Positions 38,102-46,439 of a stretch of DNA of 64,000 nucleotides are shown here, piece after piece. The position numbers and the translations under genes were made by a program. Within the stretch, counting starts at the first letter, position 1. Each line of letters starts with the position of its first letter. The notes under the pieces are model-generated. The model was not told the DNA's origin and did no database searches. It worked only from the letters and a program-made list of their open reading frames with translations. Source of the DNA: Flavobacterium panici (GTDB lineage: Bacteria > Bacteroidota > Bacteroidia > Flavobacteriales > Flavobacteriaceae); contig NZ_CAIJDE010000028.1 of assembly GCF_903819335.1 (NCBI RefSeq), positions 1 to 64,000 of the forward strand, in the 5' to 3' direction.

Positions 38102-39298
38102 ATGAATATCATGCAAAAAATTACTTTTTTATTTTCTATATTATTTTTAGCCTTTTCTTCATGCGGCGTTAAAACAACCCAAGCTTTAATAAGCGATGGT
38201 AATTACGACGGCGCAATTGATCGCGCTGTAGAAGCCTTGAGAACCAATAAAGATTCTAAAGGAAAACAAGATTATGTGTATTTGCTTGAAGAAGCGTATG
38301 CAAAGGCAAAAGACAGAGATTTGCGTGATCTTGATATGATGTCAAAAGAAGCCAATCCGGCAAATGCAGAACGTATTTACAATACTTATTTACAGTTAAA
38401 TAACCGTCAGGAAAAAATTCGTCCTTTATTACCTCTTCGTTTATTGAAACAAGGAAAAAATGCCAGTTTTCCGTTTGATAATTATTCAGATCAAATTGTG
38501 AGCAGCAGAAATGCGCTTTCAAAATATTTATACGAAAATGCTTCGGCACTTTTAAAATCAAAAAATAAACTGGATTTTAGAAAAGCATATGATGATTTTT
38601 TCTATTTGGAAAGCATAAATCCGAATTACAAAAACACCAAAAAACTGATGGACGACGCTCAGTTTAAAGGAACTGATTTTGTGGATGTTTATGCAAAAAA
38701 CGAAACCAATATGGTGATTCCGAAACTGCTTCAGGATGATTTACTGGATTTTAAAACATACGGACTTAACGACAAATGGACGGTTTACCACAATGCGAGA
38801 CAAAAAAATGTAAATTATGATTACAGTTTAATCATCAGTTTTAAGGAGATTTTTATTTCGCCAGAGCAGATTAAAGAGAAGGAATTCATTAAAGAAAGAC
38901 AAATTAAGGACGGTGTAAAAACACTTCTTGACAGCCGCGGAAGACCTGTAAAAGACAGTTTAGGAAAAGAAATAAAAGTAGATAATTACAGAACGCTTCG
39001 GGCTAATATTTACGAATTCAGGCAATTTAAATCTTGTCAGGTAACGGCAAAAGTAGATTATGTTGATTTAAAAACGAATCAGTTACTGCAGACTTTCCCC
39101 GTAAGCAGTGAGTTTATTTTTGAGAATATTTATTCGACTTACAAAGGCGACCGAAATGCCTGCGACGACAACTACGTTTCCTATTTTAATAAACGTGCCG
39201 TTCCGTTCCCGAATAACGAACAAATGGTTTATGATACGGGCGAAGATCTAAAAGCAAGACTAAAAGATATTATTGTTCGAAATAAATTTAGAGGATAA
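38102..39298 (+). CDS. TPR-like lipoprotein
   Basis: 398 aa (or 395 from the ATG at 38111). Lipobox SSC, lipid at about Cys20. Residues about 30-90 have a helical repeat pattern (ALISDGNYDGAIDRAVEALRTNK and YVYLLEEAYAKAKDRD) like a tetratricopeptide hairpin. The C-terminal half is beta-rich with charged turns (KDGVKTLLDSRGRPVKDSLGKEI), and aspartates and cysteines in DRNACDDNYVSYF near the end. Not recognised as a named family. A terminator follows. Confidence 0.6.
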   Translation: MNIMQKITFLFSILFLAFSSCGVKTTQALISDGNYDGAIDRAVEALRTNKDSKGKQDYVYLLEEAYAKAKDRDLRDLDMMSKEANPANAERIYNTYLQLNNRQEKIRPLLPLRLLKQGKNASFPFDNYSDQIVSSRNALSKYLYENASALLKSKNKLDFRKAYDDFFYLESINPNYKNTKKLMDDAQFKGTDFVDVYAKNETNMVIPKLLQDDLLDFKTYGLNDKWTVYHNARQKNVNYDYSLIISFKEIFISPEQIKEKEFIKERQIKDGVKTLLDSRGRPVKDSLGKEIKVDNYRTLRANIYEFRQFKSCQVTAKVDYVDLKTNQLLQTFPVSSEFIFENIYSTYKGDRNACDDNYVSYFNKRAVPFPNNEQMVYDTGEDLKARLKDIIVRNKFRG

Positions 39299-39311
39299 TT
39301 TACTACTACAC

Positions 39312-39338
39312 AAAAGGCGCATTTTATGCGTCTTTTTT
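39312..39338 (+). terminator. Terminator of the TPR-like lipoprotein gene
   Basis: AAAGGCGCA and TGCGTCTTT pair (one mismatch) around ttttA, followed by T-run. Confidence 0.7.
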
Positions 39339-39384
39339 CTTTTATAAATCTTTCACATTAAAAAAATTGCAAAAAAATAATTGC

Positions 39385-39424
39385 GCAACCAAAAAGTTGC
39401 CTATATTTGCAACTGATTAGTTGC
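39385..39424 (+). promoter_or_regulatory. ArsR promoter with twin GCAAC-N6-GTTGC operators
   Basis: Two palindromes of identical design, GCAAC-N6-GTTGC, at 39385-39400 and 39409-39424, start 24 bp apart. The -7 box TATATTTG (39402-39409) lies exactly between them and shares its last G with the second. Binding of a dimeric regulator to both would block the promoter. The obvious regulator is the ArsR-type protein encoded 17 bp downstream. Confidence 0.75.
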
Positions 39425-39440
39425 GTAAATTATATTTAAA

Positions 39441-39767
39441 ATGAAACGAGATATATTTCAGGCCATTGCCGATCCTACACGAAGAGCAATTTTAGTTTTG
39501 GTTTCTGCCAATGCATTAACACCAAATGCTATTGCAGATCAATTTAATACGACAAGACAAGCGGTTTCGAAACACATTAAAATTTTAAATGAATGTGAAT
39601 TACTCGACGAAAAAAAAGTGGGCAGAGAAATTTATTATCAGCTCAAAATTGAAAAAATGAAAGAAGTTGATCAATGGCTGGAACAATTCAAAAAGATTTG
39701 GGAAAGCCGATTTAGTCAATTAGATCAAGTATTAATTAATCTAAAATCTAAAAAAAATGAAATCTAA
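39441..39767 (+). CDS. ArsR-family transcriptional regulator
   Basis: 108 aa winged-helix repressor. DNA-binding helix-turn-helix [23 protein letters not shown] (about 28-50), wing [11 protein letters not shown] (about 60-70). It has no cysteine pair of the arsenic/cadmium type, so it is the SRPBCC-linked subtype, not a metal sensor. The next gene overlaps its 3' end by 11 bp, so they are translationally coupled. The twin operators directly upstream suggest autorepression. Confidence 0.88.
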   Translation: MKRDIFQAIADPTRRAILVLVSANALTPNAIADQFNTTRQAVSKHIKILNECELLDEKKVGREIYYQLKIEKMKEVDQWLEQFKKIWESRFSQLDQVLINLKSKKNEI

Positions 39768-40257
39768 TCTAGTAATGAATTTTGAAGTTGATAAAGAAAA
39801 TAAAACCGTAAATATAAAACGTGAATTCGATGCATCGCTTTCAGATGTTTGGTCTGCCTGGACAGAAGCTGAAATTTTAGACCAATGGTGGGCACCGGCG
39901 CCGTATAAATCTAAAACAACAATTATGGATTTTAAAGAAGGTGGAAAAAGATTATACGCCATGGTTGGTCCGGAAGGTTATGAACGCTGGAGTATTTTTG
40001 AATATAGTTCGATTTCTCCAAAAACAAACTTTAAACATGCTACCACTTTTTGCGATGCCGAAGGAAATCCAAATTCAGCTTTTGGAAGTTCATATTGGGA
40101 TTTAACATTTTCTGAGCAAGGCGATTTGACAGTTGTTGATATTGCAATTAACCGAGACAGCTTTGAAGAATTAGAAAAAATAATCGAAATGGGTTTCAAA
40201 GAAGGTATTACAGCTACTATGCAAAGTCTGGATAAAATCTTTGAAGCACGAAAATAA
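39757..40257 (+). CDS. SRPBCC (AHSA1-like) domain protein
   Basis: 166 aa. AHSA1/START-like ligand-binding fold: [13 protein letters not shown] opening (here [16 protein letters not shown]), then LDQWWAPAP (about 44-52) and the C-terminal helix [19 protein letters not shown]. The start is placed at 39757 because the tandem paralogue begins the same way (MKSNL-x-MNF). Overlaps ArsR by 11 bp; likely its regulatory target. Such proteins bind hydrophobic ligands; partner unknown. Confidence 0.85.
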   Translation: MKSNLVMNFEVDKENKTVNIKREFDASLSDVWSAWTEAEILDQWWAPAPYKSKTTIMDFKEGGKRLYAMVGPEGYERWSIFEYSSISPKTNFKHATTFCDAEGNPNSAFGSSYWDLTFSEQGDLTVVDIAINRDSFEELEKIIEMGFKEGITATMQSLDKIFEARK

Positions 40258-40300
40258 AATAGTTTCAATAAGTAAGAATGAATTTAAAATCTAGAGAATT

Positions 40301-40804
40301 ATGAAATCAAATCTTTTAATGAATTTTACTGTAGACAAAGAAAATAGTACTGTAAATGTAAAACGTGAGTTTGACGCATCATTAGCAAACGTTTGGTCTG
40401 CATGGACAGAACCTGAAATTTTAGATCAATGGTGGGCACCGGCTCCGTGGAAATCTAAAACTAAAAGTATGGATTTTAAAGAAGGCGGACGCAGAATATA
40501 TGCTATGGTTGGCCCGCAAGGCGAAGAACATTGGGCAATTGCCGATTTTACTTCGATTTCTCCGAAAACTAATTTTAAATATCTGGACGCTTTTAGCGAC
40601 AGCGAAGGAAACTTAAATACTGATTTTCCGAGATCAAACTGGAATGTAAATTTTTCTGAAGAAGGAAATTCAACTATTGTTGATATTGCCATCAAACATG
40701 AAAATTTATCTGATTTGGAGAAAATCATCGAAATGGGTTTCAAAGAAGGATTTACCATTGCAATGGAAGGGTTAGACAAAATTTTTGCAGAGAAAGCAAA
40801 ATAA
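40301..40804 (+). CDS. SRPBCC (AHSA1-like) domain protein, tandem paralogue
   Basis: 167 aa. Same family as the preceding gene and very similar along its length (shared [25 protein letters not shown]), so the pair arose by tandem duplication. The 43-bp gap shows no promoter or terminator; it probably shares the ArsR transcript. Confidence 0.85.
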   Translation: MKSNLLMNFTVDKENSTVNVKREFDASLANVWSAWTEPEILDQWWAPAPWKSKTKSMDFKEGGRRIYAMVGPQGEEHWAIADFTSISPKTNFKYLDAFSDSEGNLNTDFPRSNWNVNFSEEGNSTIVDIAIKHENLSDLEKIIEMGFKEGFTIAMEGLDKIFAEKAK

Positions 40805-40887
40805 ATCTGTTCAAATGGTATGAAAGACGAAAGCTGCAAAAAATAAAAATTGTAACTTTCGTCTTTTAAATCATTTTTACTTCCATA

Positions 40888-41757
40888 ATGAACAAGTTTT
40901 TTATCCTCACTTTTTTACTTCTTTCTTCAACTCTAATTTTCGGCCAAAACAGTAAATCTAAAACTACAGAAACGACTAAACCTTTTGTTTTAGGTGTTAT
41001 AGATGAAATTCAATCTAAAGAATTAGGCGAAAATAGAATTCTAAACATTTATCTTCCTGAAGGTTATAATCCTAAAGATCAGGAAAAATATCCCGTGATT
41101 TATTTATTAGACGGTTCTGCCAATGAAGATTTTATTCATATTTCGGGTTTAGTGCAGTTTAATAGTTTTGAATGGATCAATCAGGTTCCAAAATCGATTG
41201 TCGTGGGTATTGCAACTGTCGACAGAAGAAGGGATTTTACTTTCCCAACAACTGTTGAAAAGGATAAAAGCCGATTTCCAACAACCGGACATTCAGATAA
41301 ATTTATTGCTTTTATCGAAAAAGAATTACAGCCTTTTATTGATAAAAAATACAAAACAAACAATTCTAAAACAATTATCGGTCAATCTTTAGGCGGATTG
41401 CTGGAAACCGAAATCTTATTTAAAAAACCATCTCTTTTTAATAAATATGTAATAGTAAGCCCGAGTTTATGGTGGGATAATGGTTCTATTTTAAATCTGG
41501 ATTCTGAAATTTTTCAGGAAAACTTCAATCAGCAAATAGAGATTTATATTGCTGTAGGTAAAGAAGGACTTGCGCCAACCCAAATGCCGAGAGTTATGGA
41601 AGTTGATGCTAATTTATTGGCCGAAAAAATAAAGGCATCAAAAAACAAAAACATCAAAAGTTATTTTGACTATTTCCCTGCAGAGAATCACGGTACGATT
41701 TTACATCCGGCAGTTTCGAATTCTTTTAAATTCTTTTACCCGCAAAGCAAAGAATAA
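40888..41757 (+). CDS. Secreted putative esterase (alpha/beta hydrolase)
   Basis: 289 aa, signal peptide ending FGQ (about 20). PF00756-type esterase: ILNIYLPEGYNPKDQEKYPVIYLLDG (about 51-76), nucleophile GQSLGG (Ser about 169), oxyanion/acid region VSPSLWWDNGS and catalytic His in ENHGTILHP (about 272). Related to the secreted esterase at 16590 but clearly diverged. The next gene's ATG is at 41759, 1 bp after the stop. Confidence 0.85.
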   Translation: MNKFFILTFLLLSSTLIFGQNSKSKTTETTKPFVLGVIDEIQSKELGENRILNIYLPEGYNPKDQEKYPVIYLLDGSANEDFIHISGLVQFNSFEWINQVPKSIVVGIATVDRRRDFTFPTTVEKDKSRFPTTGHSDKFIAFIEKELQPFIDKKYKTNNSKTIIGQSLGGLLETEILFKKPSLFNKYVIVSPSLWWDNGSILNLDSEIFQENFNQQIEIYIAVGKEGLAPTQMPRVMEVDANLLAEKIKASKNKNIKSYFDYFPAENHGTILHPAVSNSFKFFYPQSKE

Positions 41758-41758
41758 A

Positions 41759-42451
41759 ATGAACAATACAGAAGAAAATAAATTAGATAATCCCGTTTGG
41801 AATTCGTTGTCTGAAAGCCATGCTAAATTTGCTTTTGACTATAACGGAACCAAATTTTATAATCCGGATTATTGTCCGTTTGGAGGATTTTTAGACCTTG
41901 AGAGCACTTTAGAATCAGCAGAAAAATATGCTTCGTTATGTGAAAATTTCTTTATTGTTGGCGAAAAACCTAAAATAGCTGACACTTTAAAATTAAAATT
42001 GGTAAAAGAACTAGTTTGTCTTCAAATGATTATCCATCAAAAAATTCAAATAACTTTTGATAATGAAATTATTAAACTGACTGAAGAGCATTCAGCAGAA
42101 TTATTTGATTTAGTAAATTTAGTTCAGCCTGGATATTTTAAAACCAAAACATCTTTATTAGGTAATTATTACGGAATTTTCAATGATGGAAAATTAGCTG
42201 CAATTGCTGGTGAACGCATGAAAATGAACAATTTTACAGAAGTCAGCGCCATTATTACGCATCCGGATCACACCGGAAAAGGTTACGCTAAACAGCTGAC
42301 TTCGCATGTTGTAAACAATATTTTTGATGAAGGTAAAATTCCGTTTTTGCATGTTGTTGAAAGTAATATTGGAGCTGTAAAACTCTATGAAAAATTAGGT
42401 TTTGTTACCCGAAGAAAAATGAGTTTTTGGAATATTTCTAAAAAAATCTAA
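41759..42451 (+). CDS. GNAT family N-acetyltransferase
   Basis: 230 aa from the ATG at 41759; the ORF is open upstream to 41666 but that part overlaps the esterase. The GNAT core is in the C-terminal half: AEVSAIITHPDHTGKGYAKQL-type acetyl-CoA loop (here EVSAIITHPDHTGKGYAKQL), then FLHVVESNIGAVKLYEKLGFVTRRKMSFW. The N-terminal 100 residues hold an FR47-like extension. Coupled to the esterase; substrate unknown. Confidence 0.85.
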   Translation: MNNTEENKLDNPVWNSLSESHAKFAFDYNGTKFYNPDYCPFGGFLDLESTLESAEKYASLCENFFIVGEKPKIADTLKLKLVKELVCLQMIIHQKIQITFDNEIIKLTEEHSAELFDLVNLVQPGYFKTKTSLLGNYYGIFNDGKLAAIAGERMKMNNFTEVSAIITHPDHTGKGYAKQLTSHVVNNIFDEGKIPFLHVVESNIGAVKLYEKLGFVTRRKMSFWNISKKI

Positions 42452-42587
42452 AATTTACTTTCATTTAAGAACAGATTAAAGTCTAAAAAATAATAAGAAA
42501 TTTCACTTAAAAAGAAATAGCAGATTATTAAAAAGTTCTATATTTATCCAAAATTAAACATTACCAAAAACCACAATTTTGAAACAA

Positions 42588-43412
42588 ATGAAACTACTTA
42601 AATTTTTATTTCTTGCATTGTTTATAATTTCTTGCTCTAATGATGATGAACCTGTAAATAATCCAGATAATGAATCTTTACTTAAAGAAATAAACCCAGA
42701 TTTATTTTACTCTGACTTTGTACCTGTTAATCCGGGAGTAATGAAGTTTACTTTAGAATATGATTCAAACCAAAAACTTACGAAAAAAAATGGTGGCTTT
42801 TTTGCTGTTGCAGGTTCAACTGGTTACAACAGAGTGTACACAAAAGATGTTTATACTTCTTTCGTTTATTCAAACAATACGGTAACTATCGAAGATTTTT
42901 CGAGTTCTCCAGATTTTCAAGTAGGGAAAAACACCAAACTAATTACTTTAAGTTCTGCAAATCAAATTATTGCGAAAGAAATTCCAAATACATCCAGTCC
43001 TTATTTGGCTAAAAAACAGATTTTTACATATAGCGAAAATAAGCTTGTAAAAATAACTACAACTTATCCTAATGTCCCTTATGATGCTTCAGATCCAAAT
43101 GATTATGTTAGATCTTATGAGGAGAATTTTTATTATGATGCAACTGGTAATTTGACAAAAACCGAATATCTTGAATTGCATAATGGAGTAAGTAAGGGAG
43201 AAAAAATCATCAGAACTTTTGAAGATTATGACAACTCAACAAATCCTTTCAGAAAATTACAATTATTAGAAGAATGTTTCTATCGTTCTCTTTCAAAAAA
43301 TAATTACAGAAAATATACAGAAACCAAATACTATGATGCTGCTTTGAGCTATGAAAGCAGCAGAATCTGGGTTTTTACTTATGAATCAAACGGGCAAATA
43401 AAGATCAAATAA
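42588..43412 (+). CDS. Lipoprotein of unknown function
   Basis: 274 aa from the ATG at 42588 (a TTG nine bases earlier is in frame). Lipobox ISC with lipid at about Cys15, then SNDDEPVNNPDNES. The mature protein is beta-rich with aromatic/charged repeats of the YD-like kind (EYDSNQKLTKKNGGFF, YSENKLVKITTTY, FYYDATGNLTKTEY), as found in DUF4595-like proteins. Not further recognised. Confidence 0.6.
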   Translation: MKLLKFLFLALFIISCSNDDEPVNNPDNESLLKEINPDLFYSDFVPVNPGVMKFTLEYDSNQKLTKKNGGFFAVAGSTGYNRVYTKDVYTSFVYSNNTVTIEDFSSSPDFQVGKNTKLITLSSANQIIAKEIPNTSSPYLAKKQIFTYSENKLVKITTTYPNVPYDASDPNDYVRSYEENFYYDATGNLTKTEYLELHNGVSKGEKIIRTFEDYDNSTNPFRKLQLLEECFYRSLSKNNYRKYTETKYYDAALSYESSRIWVFTYESNGQIKIK

Positions 43413-43452
43413 TACGATTGAAAAATTATTAATTTAGTTTAAAATTTTAATC

Positions 43453-43821
43453 ATGACACCAAATAAACAAACCGTAAACGAATACATGGCTGCTTTTATG
43501 GTAAGCGATCATGAAAGAATTCTTGCTTGCCTTACTGATGATGTAATTTGGGAAATGCCCGGAATTTATCAGCATGTGGGAAAAGAAGCATTTGATAAAG
43601 AAATTGAAAATGACAATTTTGTAGGCAGTCCAACGATTCAGATTATAAAATTAATTGAAGAAAATGATATCGTAATTGCCGAAGGCGCTGTTCAGGGAAA
43701 CATGAAAAACGGAAATAAACTGGATGCCGTTTTTTGCGATGTTTTTGAAATGGAAAATGGAAAAATTAAAAAGCTTACCTCCTATTTAATGTCAAAAAAT
43801 GCCAATTTAAAGTTTGAATAA
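43453..43821 (+). CDS. NTF2/SnoaL-like protein
   Basis: 122 aa. Cone-shaped NTF2 fold: helix VNEYMAAFMVSDHERILACLTDDVIWEMPG (about 8-37) then the strands of IIKLIEENDIVIAEGAVQG and VFEMENGKIKKLTSYL. Small binding or isomerase-like protein; ligand unknown. Confidence 0.8.
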   Translation: MTPNKQTVNEYMAAFMVSDHERILACLTDDVIWEMPGIYQHVGKEAFDKEIENDNFVGSPTIQIIKLIEENDIVIAEGAVQGNMKNGNKLDAVFCDVFEMENGKIKKLTSYLMSKNANLKFE

Positions 43822-43853
43822 TCTGCTATTCAAATCTTAAAAAATATTTTTTA

Positions 43854-43972
43854 TATCTTTGCAACACTAATAAACCGCACAAACTCTATGTGAATAAAAA
43901 TTTCTTTCGGACAATTTTAAGGTAAGCTACAAAACGGCTTGCTCATTTGTTTATTCCTTAAAGAAAGAAATT
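43854..43972 (+). promoter_or_regulatory. Promoter and structured leader of the ABC-F gene
   Basis: A -7 box TATCTTTG (43854-43861) is followed by a leader of about 107 nt. A minimal reading frame AUG-UGA sits at 43888-43893. The leader can fold into a long nested hairpin: aatttctttc (43899-43908) with gaaagaaatt (43963-43972), and tttaagg (43916-43922) with ccttaaa (43956-43962), with aagc/gctt inside. The right-hand arm is continuous and ends directly at the ABC-F ATG (43973), so the stem would hide the start region. This is the design expected of translation-sensing attenuation, but the family of leader is not one I can name. Confidence 0.6.
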
Positions 43973-45562
43973 ATGGTTATTTTACAGAATATCTTATACC
44001 TACATTCAAACAAAGATTTGTTGTTTGATACAATTACTTTTACAGTTAACCGTCATGAAAAGATTGCTTTAATTGGCAATAACGGCGTTGGAAAATCAAC
44101 ATTATTAAAAATTATTGCCGGCGAATTACAGCCTGCCGACGGTTTATTAAAAACAGATTCAAAACCGTATTATCTGCCGCAGATATTTGGGCAATTTAAT
44201 CATCTTACAATTGCACAAGCCTTGCAGGTTGAAGATAAGTTGAATGCGCTTCAGGAAATTCTTAACGGAAATGTTTCTGAAGAAAATCTCAACATTTTAA
44301 ACGACGACTGGACAATTGAAGATCGCTGTAATGAAGCATTGCAATATTGGCAATTACAAGATTTAAGTTTAGATCAGAAACTAGAAACGTTAAGCGGAGG
44401 ACAAAAAACAAAAGTTTTCCTTGCCGGAATTTCAATTCATGAACCAGAATTGGTTTTGCTTGATGAACCGAGTAATCATTTGGACATTTCGGGAAGAGAA
44501 TTATTATATGGATTTATAAAAAACACTTCTTCAACTTTGATTATCGTAAGTCACGATCGAAAATTACTGAATTTGCTAAATTCTGTTTACGAATTATCAA
44601 AACACGGAATTACGGTTTACGGCGGTAATTATGATTTTTACGCTGAACAAAAGCAAATTGAAAATAATGCTTTGAGTCAGGATATTCAGAGTAAAGAAAA
44701 AGCTTTACGCAAAGCAAAAGAAAAAGAACGCGAAACGTTGGAACGTCAAAACAAACTGGATTCCCGCGGCGAAAAAAAGCAAAAGAAAGCCGGAGTTTCG
44801 AGAATCATGATGAATACTTTACGAAACAATGCCGAAAACAGCACAGCAAAAACGAAAGGTGTTCATGCAGAAAAAATTGGAGGAATCTCAAAAGATTTAC
44901 AGGAATTGCGTTCGGCTTTACCAGATATTGATCAAATGAAATTTGGCTTTGATAAAACCAATCTTCATAAAGGGAAAATTCTTTTTACTGCGACCGAAAT
45001 TAATCATGGTTACGAAAATCAATTGTTATGGAAAAATCCACTCAATTTTCAAATTTTAAGCGGACAGCGTATGGCGCTGAAAGGTTTAAACGGCTCCGGA
45101 AAAACGACTTTGATTAAAATAATCATGGGCGAATTACAACCCAAAATAGGAACTGTCTACAAAGCTGATTCTAAAATAATTTACATTGATCAGGATTATT
45201 CACTTATTGAAAATGAAATTTCGGTTTATGAACAAGCTCAGAAGTTTAATGTTTCGGGTTTACAGGAACATGATATAAAAATGAAACTGAATAAATTTCT
45301 GTTTTCGCAAAATGACTGGAACAAACCTTGTTTCGCTTTAAGCGGAGGAGAAAAAATGCGCTTGATGCTTTGTTGTTTAACAATCAATAATCAAGCACCG
45401 GATATTATTATTCTGGATGAACCAACAAATAATCTTGACATTCAGAATATCGAAATCCTGACGGCTGCCATCAATGAATACAAAGGGACTTTAATTGTGG
45501 TTTCGCATGATGTTCATTTTTTGGAAGAAATAAATATTGAGGATTTTATTGAGTTAAATTGA
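43973..45562 (+). CDS. ABC-F family ATPase (ribosome-associated)
   Basis: 529 aa with two ATP-binding cassettes and no membrane segments. First Walker A is GNNGVGKST (about 36-44), signature LSGGQ (about 142), Walker B LVLLDEP (about 164); second Walker A is GLNGSGKTT (about 369-377), signature LSGGE (about 456), Walker B IIILDEP (about 481). Between them is the long charged P-site tRNA interaction linker (KEKALRKAKEKERETLERQNK). ABC-F proteins act on the ribosome, some protecting it from antibiotics. The upstream leader with a start-stop pair suggests it is regulated by ribosome status. Confidence 0.92.
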   Translation: MVILQNILYLHSNKDLLFDTITFTVNRHEKIALIGNNGVGKSTLLKIIAGELQPADGLLKTDSKPYYLPQIFGQFNHLTIAQALQVEDKLNALQEILNGNVSEENLNILNDDWTIEDRCNEALQYWQLQDLSLDQKLETLSGGQKTKVFLAGISIHEPELVLLDEPSNHLDISGRELLYGFIKNTSSTLIIVSHDRKLLNLLNSVYELSKHGITVYGGNYDFYAEQKQIENNALSQDIQSKEKALRKAKEKERETLERQNKLDSRGEKKQKKAGVSRIMMNTLRNNAENSTAKTKGVHAEKIGGISKDLQELRSALPDIDQMKFGFDKTNLHKGKILFTATEINHGYENQLLWKNPLNFQILSGQRMALKGLNGSGKTTLIKIIMGELQPKIGTVYKADSKIIYIDQDYSLIENEISVYEQAQKFNVSGLQEHDIKMKLNKFLFSQNDWNKPCFALSGGEKMRLMLCCLTINNQAPDIIILDEPTNNLDIQNIEILTAAINEYKGTLIVVSHDVHFLEEINIEDFIELN

Positions 45563-45582
45563 TTGAGTTAAAAGTACAGTTT

Positions 45583-45652
45583 GTCATTCCGAGGAACGAG
45601 GAATGACAAGACTGCGCAGAACTTTGTCAAAGTTTGAAACTTTGACAAAGTT
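45583..45652. repeat. Two inverted repeats, likely bidirectional terminator
   Basis: gtcattcc/ggaatgac (45583-45607) is followed by a perfect 16-bp-arm hairpin, aactttgtcaaagttt and aaactttgacaaagtt, with one central base (45620-45652). It lies between the convergent ABC-F and yifB genes, so it can stop transcripts from both sides. Confidence 0.65.
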
Positions 45653-45683
45653 TTCACCTCAAAGCCTTACAATCTAAAATCAA

Positions 45684-46395
45684 TTATCCCAGCCATCCCT
45701 CACGATCCAAACTTCGATATTGAATCGCTTCGGCGATATGCTGCGAAATTACAACCGGAGCATTATCTAAATCAGCAATCGTTCTGGCAACTTTTAAAAT
45801 TCTGTCATACGCTCTTGCAGAAAGGTTTAAACGTTCCATGGCATTTTTTAAAAGTTCTTTTGATTTTTCGTCTAAAGCGCAAAACTCACGAATTAATTTA
45901 CTACTCATTTGAGCATTGTAATGGATATTTTCTATGTCTGTAAAACGTATCGTCTGGATTTCGCGTGCGGCGGTTACACGTTTACGAATTTCTACACTGC
46001 TTTCGGCTTTTCGGTCGTCTGCCAGTTTATCAAATGGAACCGGAGTAACTTCAATATGAATATCGATTCGGTCTAAAAGCGGACCAGAAATTTTACTCAT
46101 GTAACGCTGCATTTCGTGTGGCGAAGAAGTATTAGGCATACTTGGATCGTTGAAAAATCCACTCGGACTTGGATTCATACTTGCCACAAGCATAAACGAT
46201 GACGGATAAGTTACCGTAAATTTAGCTCTCGAAATAGTAACTTCACGATCTTCAAGCGGCTGACGCATAACTTCTAAAACATCTCGTTTAAATTCCGGCA
46301 ATTCATCTAAAAACAAAACGCCGTTGTGCGCCATCGAAATTTCTCCCGGCTGCGGATAACTTCCGCCACCAACTAAAGCAACATTTCTTGTTTTA
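45684..46395 (-). pseudogene. yifB: yifB/comM (Mg-chelatase-like ATPase), 5'-truncated by the prophage
   Basis: C-terminal part of a YifB/ComM AAA+ ATPase. The Walker B region GVLFLDELPEF, sensor NPSP and the C-terminal Mg_chelatase_C domain are present, and the frame continues upstream through NVALVGGGSYPQPGEIS, but the next residues lose similarity at about 46380-46395 and an in-frame stop occurs at 46410-46412. The N-terminal half, including Walker A (roughly 250-280 residues), is missing from the window and would lie at the far end of the prophage. So the gene is split. The recombinase gene begins 45 bp beyond the break. Confidence 0.85.
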
Positions 46396-46410
46396 TTAAA
46401 ATAGGTGGTC

Positions 46411-46418
46411 TATATTTG
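46411..46418 (+). promoter_or_regulatory. -7 box of the integrase promoter
   Basis: TATATTTG, 22 bp before the ATG at 46440. It lies between the attachment region and the gene, inside the element. Confidence 0.6.
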
Positions 46419-46439
46419 TATATCTAAACAACTGACTCA

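Noticed and set aside
41666..41758. Upstream in-frame start for the GNAT gene
   Set aside because: It lies inside the esterase gene in another frame; the ATG at 41759 is 1 bp after the esterase stop.
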